From the NCBI GenBank assembly GCA_022447365.1, contig JAKVBL010000005.1:186001-250000 (forward strand): 64,000 nt of DNA, written 5' to 3'. Both the position numbers and the translations under genes were made by a program. Position 1 is the stretch's first letter. Each line of letters starts with the position of its first letter. This DNA is from Oleiphilaceae bacterium. GTDB lineage: Bacteria; Pseudomonadota; Gammaproteobacteria; Pseudomonadales; Oleiphilaceae. The notes under the pieces are model-generated. The model was given only the letters and a program-made list of their open reading frames with translations, was not told the DNA's origin and did not search any database. Positions 37,143 through 47,691 of the stretch are shown here, one piece after another.

Positions 37143-37646
37143 TTAAGCGCTTGCTTCTACAACGCTTGCTGATTCAATAATCACTTCGTTCACTGGTACG
37201 TCTTGGTGGCCAGCTTTCATTGTGGTTTTGACGCTTTTGATTTTTTCAACAACATCCATGCCTTCCGCAACTTTACCGAAGACCGCGTAACCCCAGCCTT
37301 CAGTTGTCTCAGAGGTGTGGTTAAGGAACGCGTTATCAGAAACATTGATAAAGAATTGAGCAGAAGCTGAATGCGGATCCATCGTGCGCGCCATGGCGAT
37401 TGTGCCGATGTCATTGCTAAGACCATTGTTTGCTTCATTTTCAATGGTTTCGCGCGTTGGCTTTTGGTTCATATCGACATCAAAACCGCCGCCTTGGATC
37501 ATGAAATTGTCGATAACGCGGTGAAAAATTACGCCGTCATAAAAACCGTCTTTCACGTATGCTTCGAAGTTTTTAGCGGTTACTGGAGCTTTTTCATAAT
37601 CAAGTTCCAAAGTGATGTCGCCGTAATTAGTTTTCAATAAAATCAT
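37143..37646 (-). CDS. ppiB: Cytoplasmic peptidyl-prolyl cis-trans isomerase B (cyclophilin)
   Basis: 167 aa cyclophilin without signal peptide. Family blocks include [31 protein letters not shown]-type N-terminal half (about 22-55), [18 protein letters not shown] (about 89-106) and [16 protein letters not shown]. First gene of a minus-strand operon with lpxH and yhiN. The 245-bp gap upstream holds a possible -10 (TACAAT on the minus strand near 37726-37731) but no clear -35. Confidence 0.95.
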   Translation of the reverse strand: MILLKTNYGDITLELDYEKAPVTAKNFEAYVKDGFYDGVIFHRVIDNFMIQGGGFDVDMNQKPTRETIENEANNGLSNDIGTIAMARTMDPHSASAQFFINVSDNAFLNHTSETTEGWGYAVFGKVAEGMDVVEKIKSVKTTMKAGHQDVPVNEVIIESASVVEASA

Positions 37647-37891
37647 AGTTATTCCGTTGGATCTACAGATACATGATGCCAGTGCCAGTTAGTCGCACTC
37701 AGCCATTCGGCGCCGATTGTACAGTTTTGGGCTGTCAGACTAAACACTTGGGGGGATTAGTTTTGCTGAGGGCGATTAATTTTTGTTGTGATTTGCGGCT
37801 AAGGGTTTGTTTTAAAAGCAGTTAGCTTCTATCGTAAAGACTTATCTGAACTCGTTAAAGATTGAAAAGTTTAATAATAAATAGGCAAATT

Positions 37892-39190
37892 ATGTTGTTA
37901 GATGCTCCATTGACGGCGCTCAATGTCCCGCGCGTTAAAGCTCGATTAAGTAAAACAAGTGTTATCCCTGATTCTCTGGCTCAGGTGACATCGATCGATA
38001 AAACACAAGAAAGAAACCCCGAATCAGTTGGAATGACGGCTAAAAATGTAGAGTCAATTTGGCGATCTGTTGAGGGTGTCTATCAGACGGGTACGCATCC
38101 CGCTATTTCTTTTTGCTTGCGACGTAAGGGTGAAGTGGTCTTGCAGCGGTCCATTGGACATGCTTCAGGTAATGGACCAGCAGACCACAAGTTGGCACCT
38201 AAGGTCTTGATGAGACCTGAAACTCCCATGTGTTTTTTCTCAGCCTCTAAAGCGGTCACAGCACTATTGATGCATATGTTAAACGAGAAGAAACTGATCA
38301 ATCTGCATGATCCGATTAGTTTTTATCTTCCTGAGTTTGCCCGCAATGGCAAGAAAAACATCACGATTCATCAGGTGCTATCGCATCGCAGTGGTATTCC
38401 CGGTTTGCCTGAGGGGCTGCCGGTAGAAACTTTATGGGATAACGATACGATTTGGCGTTTATTATGCGATGCGGAGCCTGACTCGCCACGCGGTGACAAG
38501 TTGGCGTATCACGCGCTGACGGGCGGTTATATTCTCGAGCGTGTGGTCAGCAAGGTCACTGATAAGACGATTCAGCAAGTCTTAGACGAGCGTATTCGTA
38601 AGCCGATGGGCATGAAATACTTTAAGTATGGTATTGATGATGAATATGCAGACCGCGTCGCGATGAACTATGCGATAGGCTTGAAACCGCGTTTCCCAAT
38701 TTCATATTTGATTAAACGCGCATTAGGTGGGCCTTTAGATTTGGTCGAAGATGTGACGAACGATCCTCGATTTCTGTCCGCGGTGATTCCAGCAGGCAAT
38801 ATTATGGGAACAGCAGAAGAAATGAATCGCTTTTTCCAGATGATGCTTAACGGCGGTGAATGGAAGGGAAAGCAGGTAGCGAAGGAGATTACGATTCGTC
38901 GAGCGATTCAAGAGGTTGCGAGTGTTCAGTTTGATCGTACCTTGATGATGCCAATGCGTTATAGCGCGGGTTTAATGCTTGGTGGCAAGCCAGTCGGTAT
39001 TTGGGGTGCGAATAGTTCGGCTTGTTATGGGCATATTGGTTTAATCAATAAAATGGCTTGGGCCGACCCTCGAAGGGAGATTAGCGTTTCTCTTATGACT
39101 AGCGGCATTCCTATTGTTGCAAACAATATTCCTTCTCTTGTGCGTTTTGTTAACGCAATTTCTAAGAACTGTTCTATTACCAAGATATAA
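37892..39190 (+). CDS. Serine hydrolase of the beta-lactamase/penicillin-binding family
   Basis: 432 aa, class C beta-lactamase-like (EstB/PBP4*-type) fold. The nucleophile motif SASK is at 117-120 after CFF, followed by the helical ALLMHMLNEKKLINLHDPISFYLPEF block; a Tyr motif is likely in LAYHALTGGYILE. No signal peptide is seen, so it is probably a cytosolic esterase or peptidase rather than a resistance enzyme. The ATG at 37892 with AGG seven bases upstream is preferred to a TTG at 37862. Encoded alone between ppiB and glnS. Confidence 0.85.
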   Translation: MLLDAPLTALNVPRVKARLSKTSVIPDSLAQVTSIDKTQERNPESVGMTAKNVESIWRSVEGVYQTGTHPAISFCLRRKGEVVLQRSIGHASGNGPADHKLAPKVLMRPETPMCFFSASKAVTALLMHMLNEKKLINLHDPISFYLPEFARNGKKNITIHQVLSHRSGIPGLPEGLPVETLWDNDTIWRLLCDAEPDSPRGDKLAYHALTGGYILERVVSKVTDKTIQQVLDERIRKPMGMKYFKYGIDDEYADRVAMNYAIGLKPRFPISYLIKRALGGPLDLVEDVTNDPRFLSAVIPAGNIMGTAEEMNRFFQMMLNGGEWKGKQVAKEITIRRAIQEVASVQFDRTLMMPMRYSAGLMLGGKPVGIWGANSSACYGHIGLINKMAWADPRREISVSLMTSGIPIVANNIPSLVRFVNAISKNCSITKI

Positions 39191-39220
39191 AACGTCTATT
39201 ATAGAGGGCGCGTATTCCGG

Positions 39221-39226
39221 TATAAT
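39221..39226 (+). promoter_or_regulatory. Probable -10 of glnS with GC-rich discriminator
   Basis: TATAAT followed directly by GCGCGCCC. The GC-rich discriminator is typical of stringently controlled translation genes. The same bases can pair with GGGCGCG upstream to form a hairpin, which could also act as the end of the preceding gene. Confidence 0.5.
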
Positions 39227-39273
39227 GCGCGCCCTTTCTATTGTTAGTTCTGTTCACTAGGTGAAACTCATAT

Positions 39274-40956
39274 ATGTCGGACACTGCACCAACTAAATCT
39301 AAGCACTTTCTTGAAACGATTATTGAAGAAGATTTGGCTTCAAATAAACACGAAGGTCGAGTTGTTACTCGCTTTCCTCCTGAGCCGAACGGTTATCTGC
39401 ATGTAGGCCATGCGCGCTCAATTTGGGTTAACTTTGGTTTGGCGCAGCAATATGGCGGAGTTTGTAATCTTCGTTTTGATGACACAAATCCTGAGAAAGA
39501 AAGCCAAGAATTTATTGATGCAATTCAAGAGGATGTGCGCTGGTTAGGCTATGAATGGAATGGCGACGCACGTTATGCCTCAAGTTACTTTGATAAATTA
39601 TATGAGTGGGCCTTACATCTTATTCGAGAAGGTAAGGCCTATGTGTGTGAACTCAGTGCGGAGCAAGCTTCTGAATATCGCGGTTGGGCGACTAAGCCTG
39701 GTAAAGACAGCCCTTATCGAGAGCGTTCTGTTGAAGAGAATCTAGAGCTCTTTGAAAAAATGAGAGCTGGTGGTTTCGATGAAGGGGCGGCTTCTCTTCG
39801 TGCGAAAATCGATATGGCTTCGCCAAATATGAATTTGAGAGACCCGATTCTTTATCGAATTCGCAAGGTTGAACATCACCAGACAGGTGATAAATGGTGT
39901 ATTTATCCGAGCTATGATTTTGCGCATGGCCAAGAAGACGCGATCGAAGGCGTTACGCACTCCATCTGTACTCTGGAGTTTCAGTCTCATCGCGCTTTGT
40001 ATGATTGGTTTGTTGAGAATCTTCCCGTTCCTGCTAGGCCAACTCAGTATGAAATGGGGCGTTTGAACTTGAATTATACGGTCACCAGTAAGCGTAAGCT
40101 TAAGCAGCTTGTTGATGAGAATCATGTGGCGGGATGGGATGATCCAAGAATGCCAACCATATCAGGAATGCGTCGTCGTGGGTTTACTCCGAATTCGCTT
40201 AAAAGCTTCTGTGAAATGATTCCTGTAAGCGCTAAGAACAACAGTGATGTGGATGTAGCTCAGCTAGAAAAAGCGATTCGTGATGATTTGAATGAACAAG
40301 CGCCTCGCGCGATGTGCGTGATGAATCCTCTTAAAGTCACGGTCATTAATATTGATGAGGCTGACTCAGGTCTTGAGATGAAAGCTGCGAACCATCCAAA
40401 CAAACCTGAGTTAGGCGAGAGAGTGATCCCATTCTCGGAAACGTTGTATATCGATAAAGCTGACTTCAATGAAGACAATACCTTGTCACGCAAAAAGTTT
40501 AAGCGCTTAGTGAGCGGAGAGTATGTTCGTCTTCGCAGTGCTTATATTATTAAGTCTGAAGAAGTGATTAAAGATGATGCGGGTGAAATCATTGAGCTTA
40601 AGGTCTCGCTTGTTCCGGGTACTGTCGGTGAGAACGTTGAGGGTGTAAAACCTCGCGGTGTGATTCACTGGGTCTCTGCAGAGAATGGAGTAAAAGCAAC
40701 CATTCGCGATTACGATCGTTTGTTCTCCGACCCGAATCCTGATGCAGGTGAGGGTGATTTTTTAGCCCATATCAACCCGAATAGTTTGAAAGAATATGAA
40801 GGCGTTGTTGAACCAGCGTTAGCTGCAGCGAAGCCAGAAGATAGCTTTCAGTTTGAGCGAGAAGGGTATTTTGTTGCAGATCGTTTTGATCACGCGGCAG
40901 ACAAATTGGTATTTAATAAAACGATCGGTCTTCGTGATGTTTGGAGTGGTAAATAA
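39274..40956 (+). CDS. glnS: Glutaminyl-tRNA synthetase GlnS
   Basis: 560 aa class I synthetase charging tRNA-Gln. The HIGH-type motif is HVGH at 43-46 ([16 protein letters not shown]), and the KMSKS-type motif appears as VTSKRKL, as in other GlnRS. The two C-terminal anticodon-binding beta-barrels (about 340-555) are complete. The stop overlaps the cysS ATG (TAATG), so the two synthetases form one operon. Confidence 0.97.
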   Translation: MSDTAPTKSKHFLETIIEEDLASNKHEGRVVTRFPPEPNGYLHVGHARSIWVNFGLAQQYGGVCNLRFDDTNPEKESQEFIDAIQEDVRWLGYEWNGDARYASSYFDKLYEWALHLIREGKAYVCELSAEQASEYRGWATKPGKDSPYRERSVEENLELFEKMRAGGFDEGAASLRAKIDMASPNMNLRDPILYRIRKVEHHQTGDKWCIYPSYDFAHGQEDAIEGVTHSICTLEFQSHRALYDWFVENLPVPARPTQYEMGRLNLNYTVTSKRKLKQLVDENHVAGWDDPRMPTISGMRRRGFTPNSLKSFCEMIPVSAKNNSDVDVAQLEKAIRDDLNEQAPRAMCVMNPLKVTVINIDEADSGLEMKAANHPNKPELGERVIPFSETLYIDKADFNEDNTLSRKKFKRLVSGEYVRLRSAYIIKSEEVIKDDAGEIIELKVSLVPGTVGENVEGVKPRGVIHWVSAENGVKATIRDYDRLFSDPNPDAGEGDFLAHINPNSLKEYEGVVEPALAAAKPEDSFQFEREGYFVADRFDHAADKLVFNKTIGLRDVWSGK

Positions 40957-42341
40957 TGTCTGAGCTTAAATTATTTAATACGCTGACTGGCAAGAAAGAA
41001 GTATTTAAACCTATCGAAGAGGGCAAAATTCGTATGTACGTCTGTGGTATGACGGTGTACGACTATTGTCATATTGGCCATGCTCGCGTGATGGTTGGCT
41101 TTGATGTGATTACGCGTTTCCTTCGTCATATCGGTTACGACGTCACTTACATTCGAAATATCACAGACGTTGATGACAAAATTTTTGCACGTGCGAATGA
41201 AAATGGCGAAGCGTTTGATGCCTTAACTGAGCGCTTTATTAATGCTATGCATGAAGATGAACGAGCATTGGGCACTTTACCTCCGACCCAAGAACCGCGC
41301 GCTACTGAGCATATGGGTAATATTATCTCGATGACTGAAACACTGATCGAGAAAGGCTTCGCCTACGCTGCTGATAATGGTGATGTTTATTATCGTGTTA
41401 AGAAGTTTGATGGTTACGGCAAACTCAGTAAGAAAAATATCGATGATCTGCAGTCCGGTGCGCGCGTTGGTATTGAAGAGTTGAAAGAAGACCCATTAGA
41501 TTTTGCATTATGGAAAGCTGCAAAAGAGGGTGAGGCATACTGGGACTCTCCTTGGGGTAAAGGCCGTCCGGGCTGGCATATAGAATGTTCGGCAATGTCG
41601 ACTTGTTGTCTTGGTAATACCTTCGACATTCATGGTGGTGGTCCTGATTTGAAGTTCCCGCATCATGAAAATGAGATTGCGCAGAGCGAAGCGGCTACTG
41701 GCGAAACCTATGTGAATTACTGGATGCATGCCGGCGCTGTCCGGGTTAATAAAGAGAAGATGTCTAAGTCTTTGGGTAACTTCTTTACTATTCGCGAAGT
41801 GCTTGAAAAGTACTCTCCTGAAGTGGTGCGTTACTTCCTCACATCAAGCCAATATCGCAGTCAAATTGATTATTCGGAAGCGAGCTTAGCGGAAGCGCAA
41901 AGCGCGCTAGATCGTATGTATCAATCTTTGCGTGGATTAGAGATTTCAGAAGTTGATCTTGAGGTCTCTTATGTTGACCGTTTCAAATCGGCAATGTGTG
42001 ATGATTTCAATACGCCAGTTGCGCTAGCGGTGTTGTTTGATTTGGTTAAGGCACTTAATTCAGCGAAAGATGCAGCTGAGAAAAATCAGCTTGCATTTAC
42101 GTTGAAGCAATTGGCTGGCGTTCTTGGTTTGCTTGAGTCGGATCCAGATGCTTATTTTAAACAAGCGCCGACACAAGATGGTGGACTGGCTGAAGATGAA
42201 ATTGAAGCGTTGATTGCTCAGCGACTTCAAGCGCGTGCGGACAAAAACTGGGCTGAGTCAGATCGCATACGTGATGAGTTAGCCGAACAAGGCATTGTTC
42301 TTGACGATGGTAAAGATGGGACAACCTGGCGTCGCGCTTAG
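40956..42341 (+). CDS. cysS: Cysteinyl-tRNA synthetase CysS
   Basis: 461 aa class I synthetase. Zinc ligand Cys30 and HIGH at 39-42 ([11 protein letters not shown]), further zinc residues in ECSAMSTC and [11 protein letters not shown], and KMSKS at 268-272. Full family length. The start overlaps the glnS stop by one base, so translation is probably coupled. Ends at a strong bidirectional terminator shared with folD. Confidence 0.98.
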   Translation: MSELKLFNTLTGKKEVFKPIEEGKIRMYVCGMTVYDYCHIGHARVMVGFDVITRFLRHIGYDVTYIRNITDVDDKIFARANENGEAFDALTERFINAMHEDERALGTLPPTQEPRATEHMGNIISMTETLIEKGFAYAADNGDVYYRVKKFDGYGKLSKKNIDDLQSGARVGIEELKEDPLDFALWKAAKEGEAYWDSPWGKGRPGWHIECSAMSTCCLGNTFDIHGGGPDLKFPHHENEIAQSEAATGETYVNYWMHAGAVRVNKEKMSKSLGNFFTIREVLEKYSPEVVRYFLTSSQYRSQIDYSEASLAEAQSALDRMYQSLRGLEISEVDLEVSYVDRFKSAMCDDFNTPVALAVLFDLVKALNSAKDAAEKNQLAFTLKQLAGVLGLLESDPDAYFKQAPTQDGGLAEDEIEALIAQRLQARADKNWAESDRIRDELAEQGIVLDDGKDGTTWRRA

Positions 42342-42360
42342 TTTACAAGTGTTTATGTGT

Positions 42361-42390
42361 AAAAAAGGCGACCTAAGGGTCGCCTTTTTT
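42361..42390. terminator. Bidirectional terminator between cysS and folD
   Basis: AAAAAAGGCGACC and GGTCGCCTTTTTT form a 13-bp stem with a short TAAG loop; A-run and T-run support use by both convergent genes. Confidence 0.92.
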
Positions 42391-42407
42391 ATTGATACGA
42401 TATTGCT

Positions 42408-43262
42408 TTAGTCGTGAAGCTGCTCTGCAGCGTATAAGGTGTTTTCCATAAGTGTCGCTACTGTCATTGGTCCGACTCCACCGGGCACGGGAGTAATCCA
42501 ACCAGCGCGTTCTTTTGTGATATCAAATTCCACATCACCAACAAGCGTCCCGTCTTCTAGGCGATTGATACCTACGTCAATAACAATAGCGCCGGGTTTA
42601 ATCCATTCGCCTTTAACAAGGCCAGGTTTGCCAACCGCTACAACTACGATATCAGCTTGAGATACTTTTTCGGGAAGGTTTTGGGTGAAGCGATGGGTAG
42701 TAGTTACGGTGCAGCCAGCTAATAACAGTTCTAGGCCCATTGGGCGGCCGACGATGTTTGAGGCACCAACTATTACAGCGTCTTTGCCTCGTATTGTTTG
42801 TCCAGTTTTTTCGAGTAGAGTGATCACGCCTTTAGGTGTGCAAGGTCGTAAAAGTGGCATTCGCTGAGCTAAGCGACCTATATTAAAAGGATGGAAGCCG
42901 TCTACATCTTTGTCTGGTTTGATTTGCTCTAAAAGGTTGTCGCTATCAAGGTGGTCTGGAAGGGGAAGTTGGACAAGGATTCCATCTATTTCGGGGTCAT
43001 TGTTATATTTGTCTATTAATGCTTCTAATTCGTGTTGTTGAGTGCTTTCCGGTAGAACGATCGCTTCGCTTTTAAATCCGACCTGCTCGCATGCATTGTT
43101 TTTGTTTCGAACATAAACTTCAGAGGCAGGATCATCGCCGACGAGAATGACGGCGAGTCCAGGACGTCGTTTACCCTGTTCGATCCTTTCAGCGACTTGT
43201 TTTGCGATCTCTTCCTTCAGTTGTGTGGCGACAGCTTTGCCATCAATTATTTGTGCACTCAT
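42408..43262 (-). CDS. folD: Bifunctional methylenetetrahydrofolate dehydrogenase/cyclohydrolase FolD
   Basis: 284 aa, full length. It interconverts 5,10-methylene-THF and 10-formyl-THF with NADP. Diagnostic blocks: [14 protein letters not shown] with the catalytic lysine, [25 protein letters not shown], the nucleotide-binding [16 protein letters not shown] and [18 protein letters not shown]. It is convergent with cysS and sits just before the tRNA cluster, an arrangement seen in related gammaproteobacteria. Confidence 0.97.
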   Translation of the reverse strand: MSAQIIDGKAVATQLKEEIAKQVAERIEQGKRRPGLAVILVGDDPASEVYVRNKNNACEQVGFKSEAIVLPESTQQHELEALIDKYNNDPEIDGILVQLPLPDHLDSDNLLEQIKPDKDVDGFHPFNIGRLAQRMPLLRPCTPKGVITLLEKTGQTIRGKDAVIVGASNIVGRPMGLELLLAGCTVTTTHRFTQNLPEKVSQADIVVVAVGKPGLVKGEWIKPGAIVIDVGINRLEDGTLVGDVEFDITKERAGWITPVPGGVGPMTVATLMENTLYAAEQLHD

Positions 43263-43407
43263 GACTGTGTAACTGCTTTATATGGTTGCTATGTAGAATT
43301 GCGGGCATTTTGTCATGCTCATATCAGAATAAAAAGACTTTTACATAAGGGATTTGGTTGCTATTTATGCGCCGAAAAATAAATTAATAAATTAGTTGTT
43401 TTTGTTG

Positions 43408-43436
43408 TTGACGACCTGCAAAACCGTATGTATTAT
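43408..43436 (+). promoter_or_regulatory. Sigma70 promoter of the tRNA operon
   Basis: TTGACG (43408-43413), a 17-bp spacer and TATTAT (43431-43436), followed by the GC-rich discriminator TCGCGCC. This is the expected form for a strong, stringently controlled tRNA promoter. It lies 42 bp upstream of tRNA-Pro. Confidence 0.75.
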
Positions 43437-43478
43437 TCGCGCCATCTTGTTGAGGGGGTAACCCAAAGCAAGGCAAGT

Positions 43479-43555
43479 CGGGGTATAGCGCAGTCTGGTA
43501 GCGCGCCTGCTTTGGGAGCAGGATGTCGGGAGTTCGAATCTCTCTACCCCGACCA
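43479..43555 (+). tRNA. tRNA-Pro(TGG)
   Basis: 77 nt with encoded CCA. Acceptor stem CGGGGTA pairs with TACCCCG; anticodon stem CCTGC/GCAGG encloses TTTGGGA with anticodon TGG; T-arm carries GTTCGAATC. First of four tRNAs in one transcript. Confidence 0.97.
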
Positions 43556-43593
43556 CTTCTACAGCTAGTATATAGATAGTAGATAGGGTTCGA

Positions 43594-43670
<77 letters not shown>

Positions 43671-43692
43671 TTAAATGGTTGATCCGAGTAAT

Positions 43693-43769
43693 GGTGGGCG
43701 TAGCTCAGTCGGTAGAGCTCAGGATTGTGATTCCTGCGGTCGAGGGTTCGATCCCCTTCGCCCACCCCA
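43693..43769 (+). tRNA. tRNA-His(GTG)
   Basis: 77 nt including the extra G at -1, which can pair with discriminator C73, the hallmark of tRNA-His. Acceptor GTGGGCG/CGCCCAC; anticodon loop TTGTGAT with anticodon GTG; CCA encoded. Confidence 0.97.
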
Positions 43770-43813
43770 ATATCTATATAAGTAAGGGCAACCCTTGCTG
43801 TAAGTAAAATATG

Positions 43814-43899
<86 letters not shown>

Positions 43900-43982
43900 A
43901 GTTTTACTTAGTTTGCAAAGTTTTTAATCCTAACTTTATATCCCTTCATTTATTGTGAATAAAGTGCTTGCCAAGTGCGGTA

Positions 43983-44011
43983 TTGACTCTTACTATTCGT
44001 TCCCCATTATT
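43983..44011 (+). promoter_or_regulatory. Promoter of tig with overlapping sigma70 and sigma32 features
   Basis: TTGACT (43983-43988) with ATTATT at 17-bp spacing gives a sigma70 pair. The same -35 with CCCCATTAT starting 13 bp later fits the sigma32 pattern (TTGAxx-N13-CCCCATNT). The two may overlap. Confidence 0.45.
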
Positions 44012-44101
44012 TGCGTGCGGTTTGCCTGAGCGGTCTGGCTAGAAGGCGTTACGTTGCAGGCAAGCAAAGTTAATTAAGTTTTTGAGAATTGAGGAATTTC
44101 C

Positions 44102-45409
44102 ATGCAAGTTTCTGTTGAAACAACATCTTCCATCGAGCGTCGCATCACTATTGGCGTTCCAGCAGAACAAATAGAAACGGAAGTAGAGCAGCGACTGCAG
44201 CAAACAGCGCGCACTGTGCGCTTAAACGGTTTCCGTCCAGGTAAAGTTCCAGCGAAAGTTGTTAAGAAGCGTTTTGGTGGTCAAGTTCGCCAAGAAGTTA
44301 TCGGTGAATTGATGCGCAATTCATATATCGAAGCTCTAGGTAAAGAAGGCATTAACCCTGTTGGCTACCCTAAGTTTGAGCCGAAGCAGGTTGACGAAGG
44401 TAAAGACTTCGAGTTCGTAGCTGTTGTTGAGGTTTATCCAGAGCTTGAAAATATCGAGGTTGATGGAATTACTCTTGAAGAGCCAAATGCTGAGATTAAA
44501 GAAAAAGACATTAAAGAAATGATTGATGTGTTGCGTCGTCAGCATGGTACGCCTAAGTCTGTTAAGCGTAAGTCCAAAAAGAAAGACACTTTGGTTGTGG
44601 ATTATAAAGGTTTCATTGGTGATGATCAGTTCCAGGGCGGAACAGCTGAAGATCAGCGAATCACACTTGGTTCAGGTCAAATGATTCCAGGCTTCGAAGA
44701 AGGTTTGGTCGGAGCCAAAGCTGGTGAAGAAGTTGAACTAAATGTTACTTTCCCAGAAGACTACGGTAACGAAGAATTGGCGGGTAAAGATGCTCGTTTT
44801 GAAGTTTCTGTAAAAGAGAATATCGAAATTAAACTTCCTGAAATGGACCAAGAGTTCTTCAGTAAGTACGGCGTAGACTCTGACGACGAAGATCAGTTTA
44901 AAGCTGAAGTCGTTAAGAATATGGAGCGTGAGCTTAAGAACGCGGTAGCAAATAACCTTAAACAGCAAATGGTGACACAACTGGGTGATCGTAACGATGT
45001 TGAAGTTCCACAAGGTTTGATTGATCAAGAGATTGATGCGATGAAACGTGAAGCTGTTCAGCAATTTGGCGGTGGTCAAGATATGGACTTGTCTCAGCTT
45101 CCAAATGAGTTATTCGCTGAGCAGGCGGCTAAGCGTGTTAAGACAGGTTTGTTGTTCGCTGGTATCGTTAAAGATAACGATATTAAAGCGGATGCAGCTA
45201 AGGTTGATGAGAAGATTCAAGAGATTGCAGGTACTTACGAATCACCTGAAGAGGTGATTGAGCACTACAATAAGCCAGAGAATCGTACACAGGTAGAAGC
45301 TGTTGTAGTTGAAGATGCGGTAATTGAGCTTCTTAAGGAAAAAGCAAAAACTAAGAAAAAGAAAATGTCTTACCAAGAAGCTGTGCAGTCTGCACAAGCG
45401 CAAGCGTAA
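44102..45409 (+). CDS. tig: Trigger factor
   Basis: 435 aa ribosome-associated chaperone. The N-terminal ribosome-binding domain carries the GFRPGKVP signature (about 43-50, LNGFRPGKVPAKVVKKRFG), followed by the FKBP-type isomerase domain (about 160-245, VVDYKGFIGDDQF and GLVGAKAGEE) and the long helical C-terminal arms (250-435). RBS GAGGA is upstream of the ATG. It opens the tig-clpP-clpX-lon block and has its own terminator. Confidence 0.97.
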   Translation: MQVSVETTSSIERRITIGVPAEQIETEVEQRLQQTARTVRLNGFRPGKVPAKVVKKRFGGQVRQEVIGELMRNSYIEALGKEGINPVGYPKFEPKQVDEGKDFEFVAVVEVYPELENIEVDGITLEEPNAEIKEKDIKEMIDVLRRQHGTPKSVKRKSKKKDTLVVDYKGFIGDDQFQGGTAEDQRITLGSGQMIPGFEEGLVGAKAGEEVELNVTFPEDYGNEELAGKDARFEVSVKENIEIKLPEMDQEFFSKYGVDSDDEDQFKAEVVKNMERELKNAVANNLKQQMVTQLGDRNDVEVPQGLIDQEIDAMKREAVQQFGGGQDMDLSQLPNELFAEQAAKRVKTGLLFAGIVKDNDIKADAAKVDEKIQEIAGTYESPEEVIEHYNKPENRTQVEAVVVEDAVIELLKEKAKTKKKKMSYQEAVQSAQAQA

Positions 45410-45459
45410 ACTTATTTTCTTTACAGGCCTGAAGAACGTTTGTTTTTCGGCTACACTTG

Positions 45460-45489
45460 AAAACAGCTGGTATTTTACCAGCTGTTTTT
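45460..45489 (+). terminator. Terminator between tig and clpP
   Basis: AAAACAGCTGGTA and TACCAGCTGTTTT form a 13-bp stem around a TTT loop, followed by T. It separates tig from the clpP promoter. Confidence 0.9.
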
Positions 45490-45498
45490 GATTTAGGG

Positions 45499-45527
45499 CT
45501 TGAAAAATGTCCGCACTGCCACGATGT
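45499..45527 (+). promoter_or_regulatory. Probable heat-shock (sigma32) promoter of clpP
   Basis: A perfect CTTGAAA -35 (45499-45505) with CCACGATGT thirteen bases downstream. The -10 is a fair match to CCCCATNT. clpPX is sigma32-controlled in E. coli, which fits. Confidence 0.5.
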
Positions 45528-45547
45528 AGGGAAAGGAAGATAAAATA

Positions 45548-46177
45548 ATGAGCTACAGGGGTCCCATGAGCGAAGCACCATCAATTATTACCAATAGCGG
45601 CTTAGTGCCAATGGTTATCGAGCAAACCGCACGCGGCGAGCGTTCATTTGATATTTACTCGCGTTTGTTGAAAGAGCGAGTGATTTTCTTGGTAGGTCAA
45701 GTTGAAGACCACATGGCAAATTTGGTTGTAGCTCAGTTATTATTTTTGGAATCAGAGAATCCAGATAAGGATATTCACCTGTATATTAATTCACCGGGTG
45801 GGTCAGTTACTGCGGGGATGTCAATTTACGATACGATGCAGTTTATCAAGCCTGATGTTTCGACTTTATGTATTGGTCAAGCTTGTAGTATGGGGGCATT
45901 TTTATTAACGGGTGGTGCAAAAGGAAAGCGCCATTGTTTACCGAATTCAAGAATGATGATTCATCAGCCGCTTGGTGGATACCAAGGGCAGGCAACTGAT
46001 ATCGAAATACACACAAAAGAAATTTTGACGATTCGCGATAAGTTGAATCGTATTATGTCGCATCACACGGGGCAGGATCTTGAGACGATCGCGCGCGATA
46101 CCGATCGTGATAATTTCATGGATGGCTCTGCGGCGGTCGATTATGGTTTAATTGATTCCGTGATCGAGAAGCGATAA
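45548..46177 (+). CDS. clpP: ATP-dependent Clp protease proteolytic subunit ClpP
   Basis: 209 aa serine protease forming the tetradecameric chamber served by ClpX. Triad: Ser114 in [11 protein letters not shown], His139 in [10 protein letters not shown] and Asp188 in DRDNFM. The first residues up to about 20 look like the cleaved propeptide. The ATG at 45548 has GGAAG about eight bases upstream; a second ATG six codons later also has a purine-rich sequence. Followed by clpX. Confidence 0.97.
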   Translation: MSYRGPMSEAPSIITNSGLVPMVIEQTARGERSFDIYSRLLKERVIFLVGQVEDHMANLVVAQLLFLESENPDKDIHLYINSPGGSVTAGMSIYDTMQFIKPDVSTLCIGQACSMGAFLLTGGAKGKRHCLPNSRMMIHQPLGGYQGQATDIEIHTKEILTIRDKLNRIMSHHTGQDLETIARDTDRDNFMDGSAAVDYGLIDSVIEKR

Positions 46178-46261
46178 GTATTAATATACCTGGCAGCGCT
46201 TGGTAGGCAGGGATGCTCGTTAACCAGTGTTGCGTGTAACAAATCAGGAATGGGAAAAAAA

Positions 46262-47542
46262 ATGTCAGACGAAAAAAACGGTAAAGGCGAAGATAACGGT
46301 AAATTGCTTTACTGTTCGTTTTGCGGAAAAAGTCAGCACGAAGTAAGAAAGCTTATTGCGGGCCCGTCCGTCTTTATATGTGATGAGTGCGTAGACTTAT
46401 GCAACGACATCATTCGTGAAGAAATTCAAGAGAGTACTGGGGAAGAGAGCAGCGATAGGCTTCCGGTTCCACAAGAAATCAAAACTACACTTGATGATTA
46501 TGTTATTGGCCAAGACAGAGCCAAGGTTGTTCTGTCGGTTGCTGTATATAATCATTACAAACGATTGAAGTATGGTAGTGGCAAGTCTGATATAGAACTT
46601 GGCAAGAGTAATATTCTGCTCATTGGTCCTACAGGTAGTGGTAAAACTTTACTAGCTGAAACGCTTGCCCGTTTACTTAATGTTCCTTTTACAATCGCTG
46701 ATGCTACGACTTTGACGGAAGCGGGTTATGTTGGTGAGGACGTTGAAAACATTATTCAAAAGCTTCTTCAGAAGTGTGATTACGATGTTGATAAGGCGCA
46801 GCGAGGCATCGTTTATATCGATGAGATCGATAAGATTTCGAGAAAGTCAGACAATCCATCCATTACTCGAGATGTGTCCGGCGAAGGTGTTCAGCAAGCT
46901 CTTTTGAAGTTGATCGAAGGTACTGTCGCTTCTGTGCCTCCGCAAGGTGGACGTAAGCACCCGCAGCAAGAGTTTTTACAGGTTGATACCTCTAATATTC
47001 TATTCATTTGTGGTGGTGCGTTTGCTGGTTTGGATAAGGTTATTCAGGATCGATCTGAGAAAAGTAGTATTGGTTTCAGTGCGACAGTTAAAAGCAAAGA
47101 AACGACAAAATCGGTTGGCGAGACTTTGTCTGATGTCCAGACAGAAGATCTAGTTCGATATGGTTTGATTCCCGAGTTTATTGGTCGCTTGCCAGTTGTG
47201 GCGACGCTCAACGAATTGGATGAAGATGCATTGATGCAAATTCTAACTGAACCAAAGAATTCGCTCACTAAGCAGTATCAGCAATTGTTTGAAATGGAAG
47301 GTGTCGAAGTTGATTTTCGTGAAGATGCGCTTAGAGCGGTCGCACGGCAATCAATGGAGCGAAAAACGGGAGCTCGAGGATTGCGTTCAATATTAGAAAA
47401 TGTATTGCTCGATACCATGTATCACGTACCATCTGAAGATGGTATAAGCAAGATTGTGGTAGATGAGAGTGTGATAGAAGGCGAGACTGATCCTATTCGC
47501 ATTTACGACAATAAAGATCAGGCGAAAGCAATGCCTGAATAA
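46262..47542 (+). CDS. clpX: ATP-dependent Clp protease ATPase subunit ClpX
   Basis: 426 aa AAA+ unfoldase. The N-terminal zinc-binding domain has Cys18, Cys21, Cys40 and Cys43; Walker A is GPTGSGKT, Walker [11 protein letters not shown], and the pore loop GYVGEDVE follows. The ATG at 46262 is chosen because GGGA lies six bases before it, while an ATG at 46250 directly abuts AGGA. It is 84 bp after clpP and ends at its own terminator. Confidence 0.97.
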   Translation: MSDEKNGKGEDNGKLLYCSFCGKSQHEVRKLIAGPSVFICDECVDLCNDIIREEIQESTGEESSDRLPVPQEIKTTLDDYVIGQDRAKVVLSVAVYNHYKRLKYGSGKSDIELGKSNILLIGPTGSGKTLLAETLARLLNVPFTIADATTLTEAGYVGEDVENIIQKLLQKCDYDVDKAQRGIVYIDEIDKISRKSDNPSITRDVSGEGVQQALLKLIEGTVASVPPQGGRKHPQQEFLQVDTSNILFICGGAFAGLDKVIQDRSEKSSIGFSATVKSKETTKSVGETLSDVQTEDLVRYGLIPEFIGRLPVVATLNELDEDALMQILTEPKNSLTKQYQQLFEMEGVEVDFREDALRAVARQSMERKTGARGLRSILENVLLDTMYHVPSEDGISKIVVDESVIEGETDPIRIYDNKDQAKAMPE

Positions 47543-47562
47543 TTCTGTCTTAGTATTTGATT

Positions 47563-47590
47563 AAAAAACCAGCCAATCGGCTGGTTTTTT
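47563..47590 (+). terminator. Terminator after clpX
   Basis: AAAAAACCAGCC and GGCTGGTTTTTT form a 12-bp stem around AATC, with a run of T's. Confidence 0.9.
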
Positions 47591-47630
47591 CGTATTTAAA
47601 AATGATTTCTTTTTTTGTTGGACTAGCCTC

Positions 47631-47656
47631 CTTGTAAATATGCTGTTTGCCCATAT
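47631..47656 (+). promoter_or_regulatory. Probable heat-shock (sigma32) promoter of lon
   Basis: CTTGTAA (47631-47637) and CCCATAT (47650-47656) with a 12-bp spacer, close to the consensus CTTGAAA / CCCCATNT. About 36 bp upstream of the chosen lon start. Confidence 0.5.
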
Positions 47657-47691
47657 CTACAAAATATTCACGCGAGTAGGAGATGCAATTA

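Noticed and set aside
37892-39190. Antibiotic-resistance beta-lactamase
   Set aside because: The SASK motif fits the wider serine-hydrolase family; there is no signal peptide and no resistance context, so an esterase or peptidase is more likely.
44022-44063. Possible extra tRNA or tRNA remnant before tig (TTGCCTGAGCGGTCT...CAGGCAA)
   Set aside because: It has a D-arm-like string and a 7-bp inverted repeat, but no anticodon arm, T-arm or CCA end. Treated as tig leader sequence.
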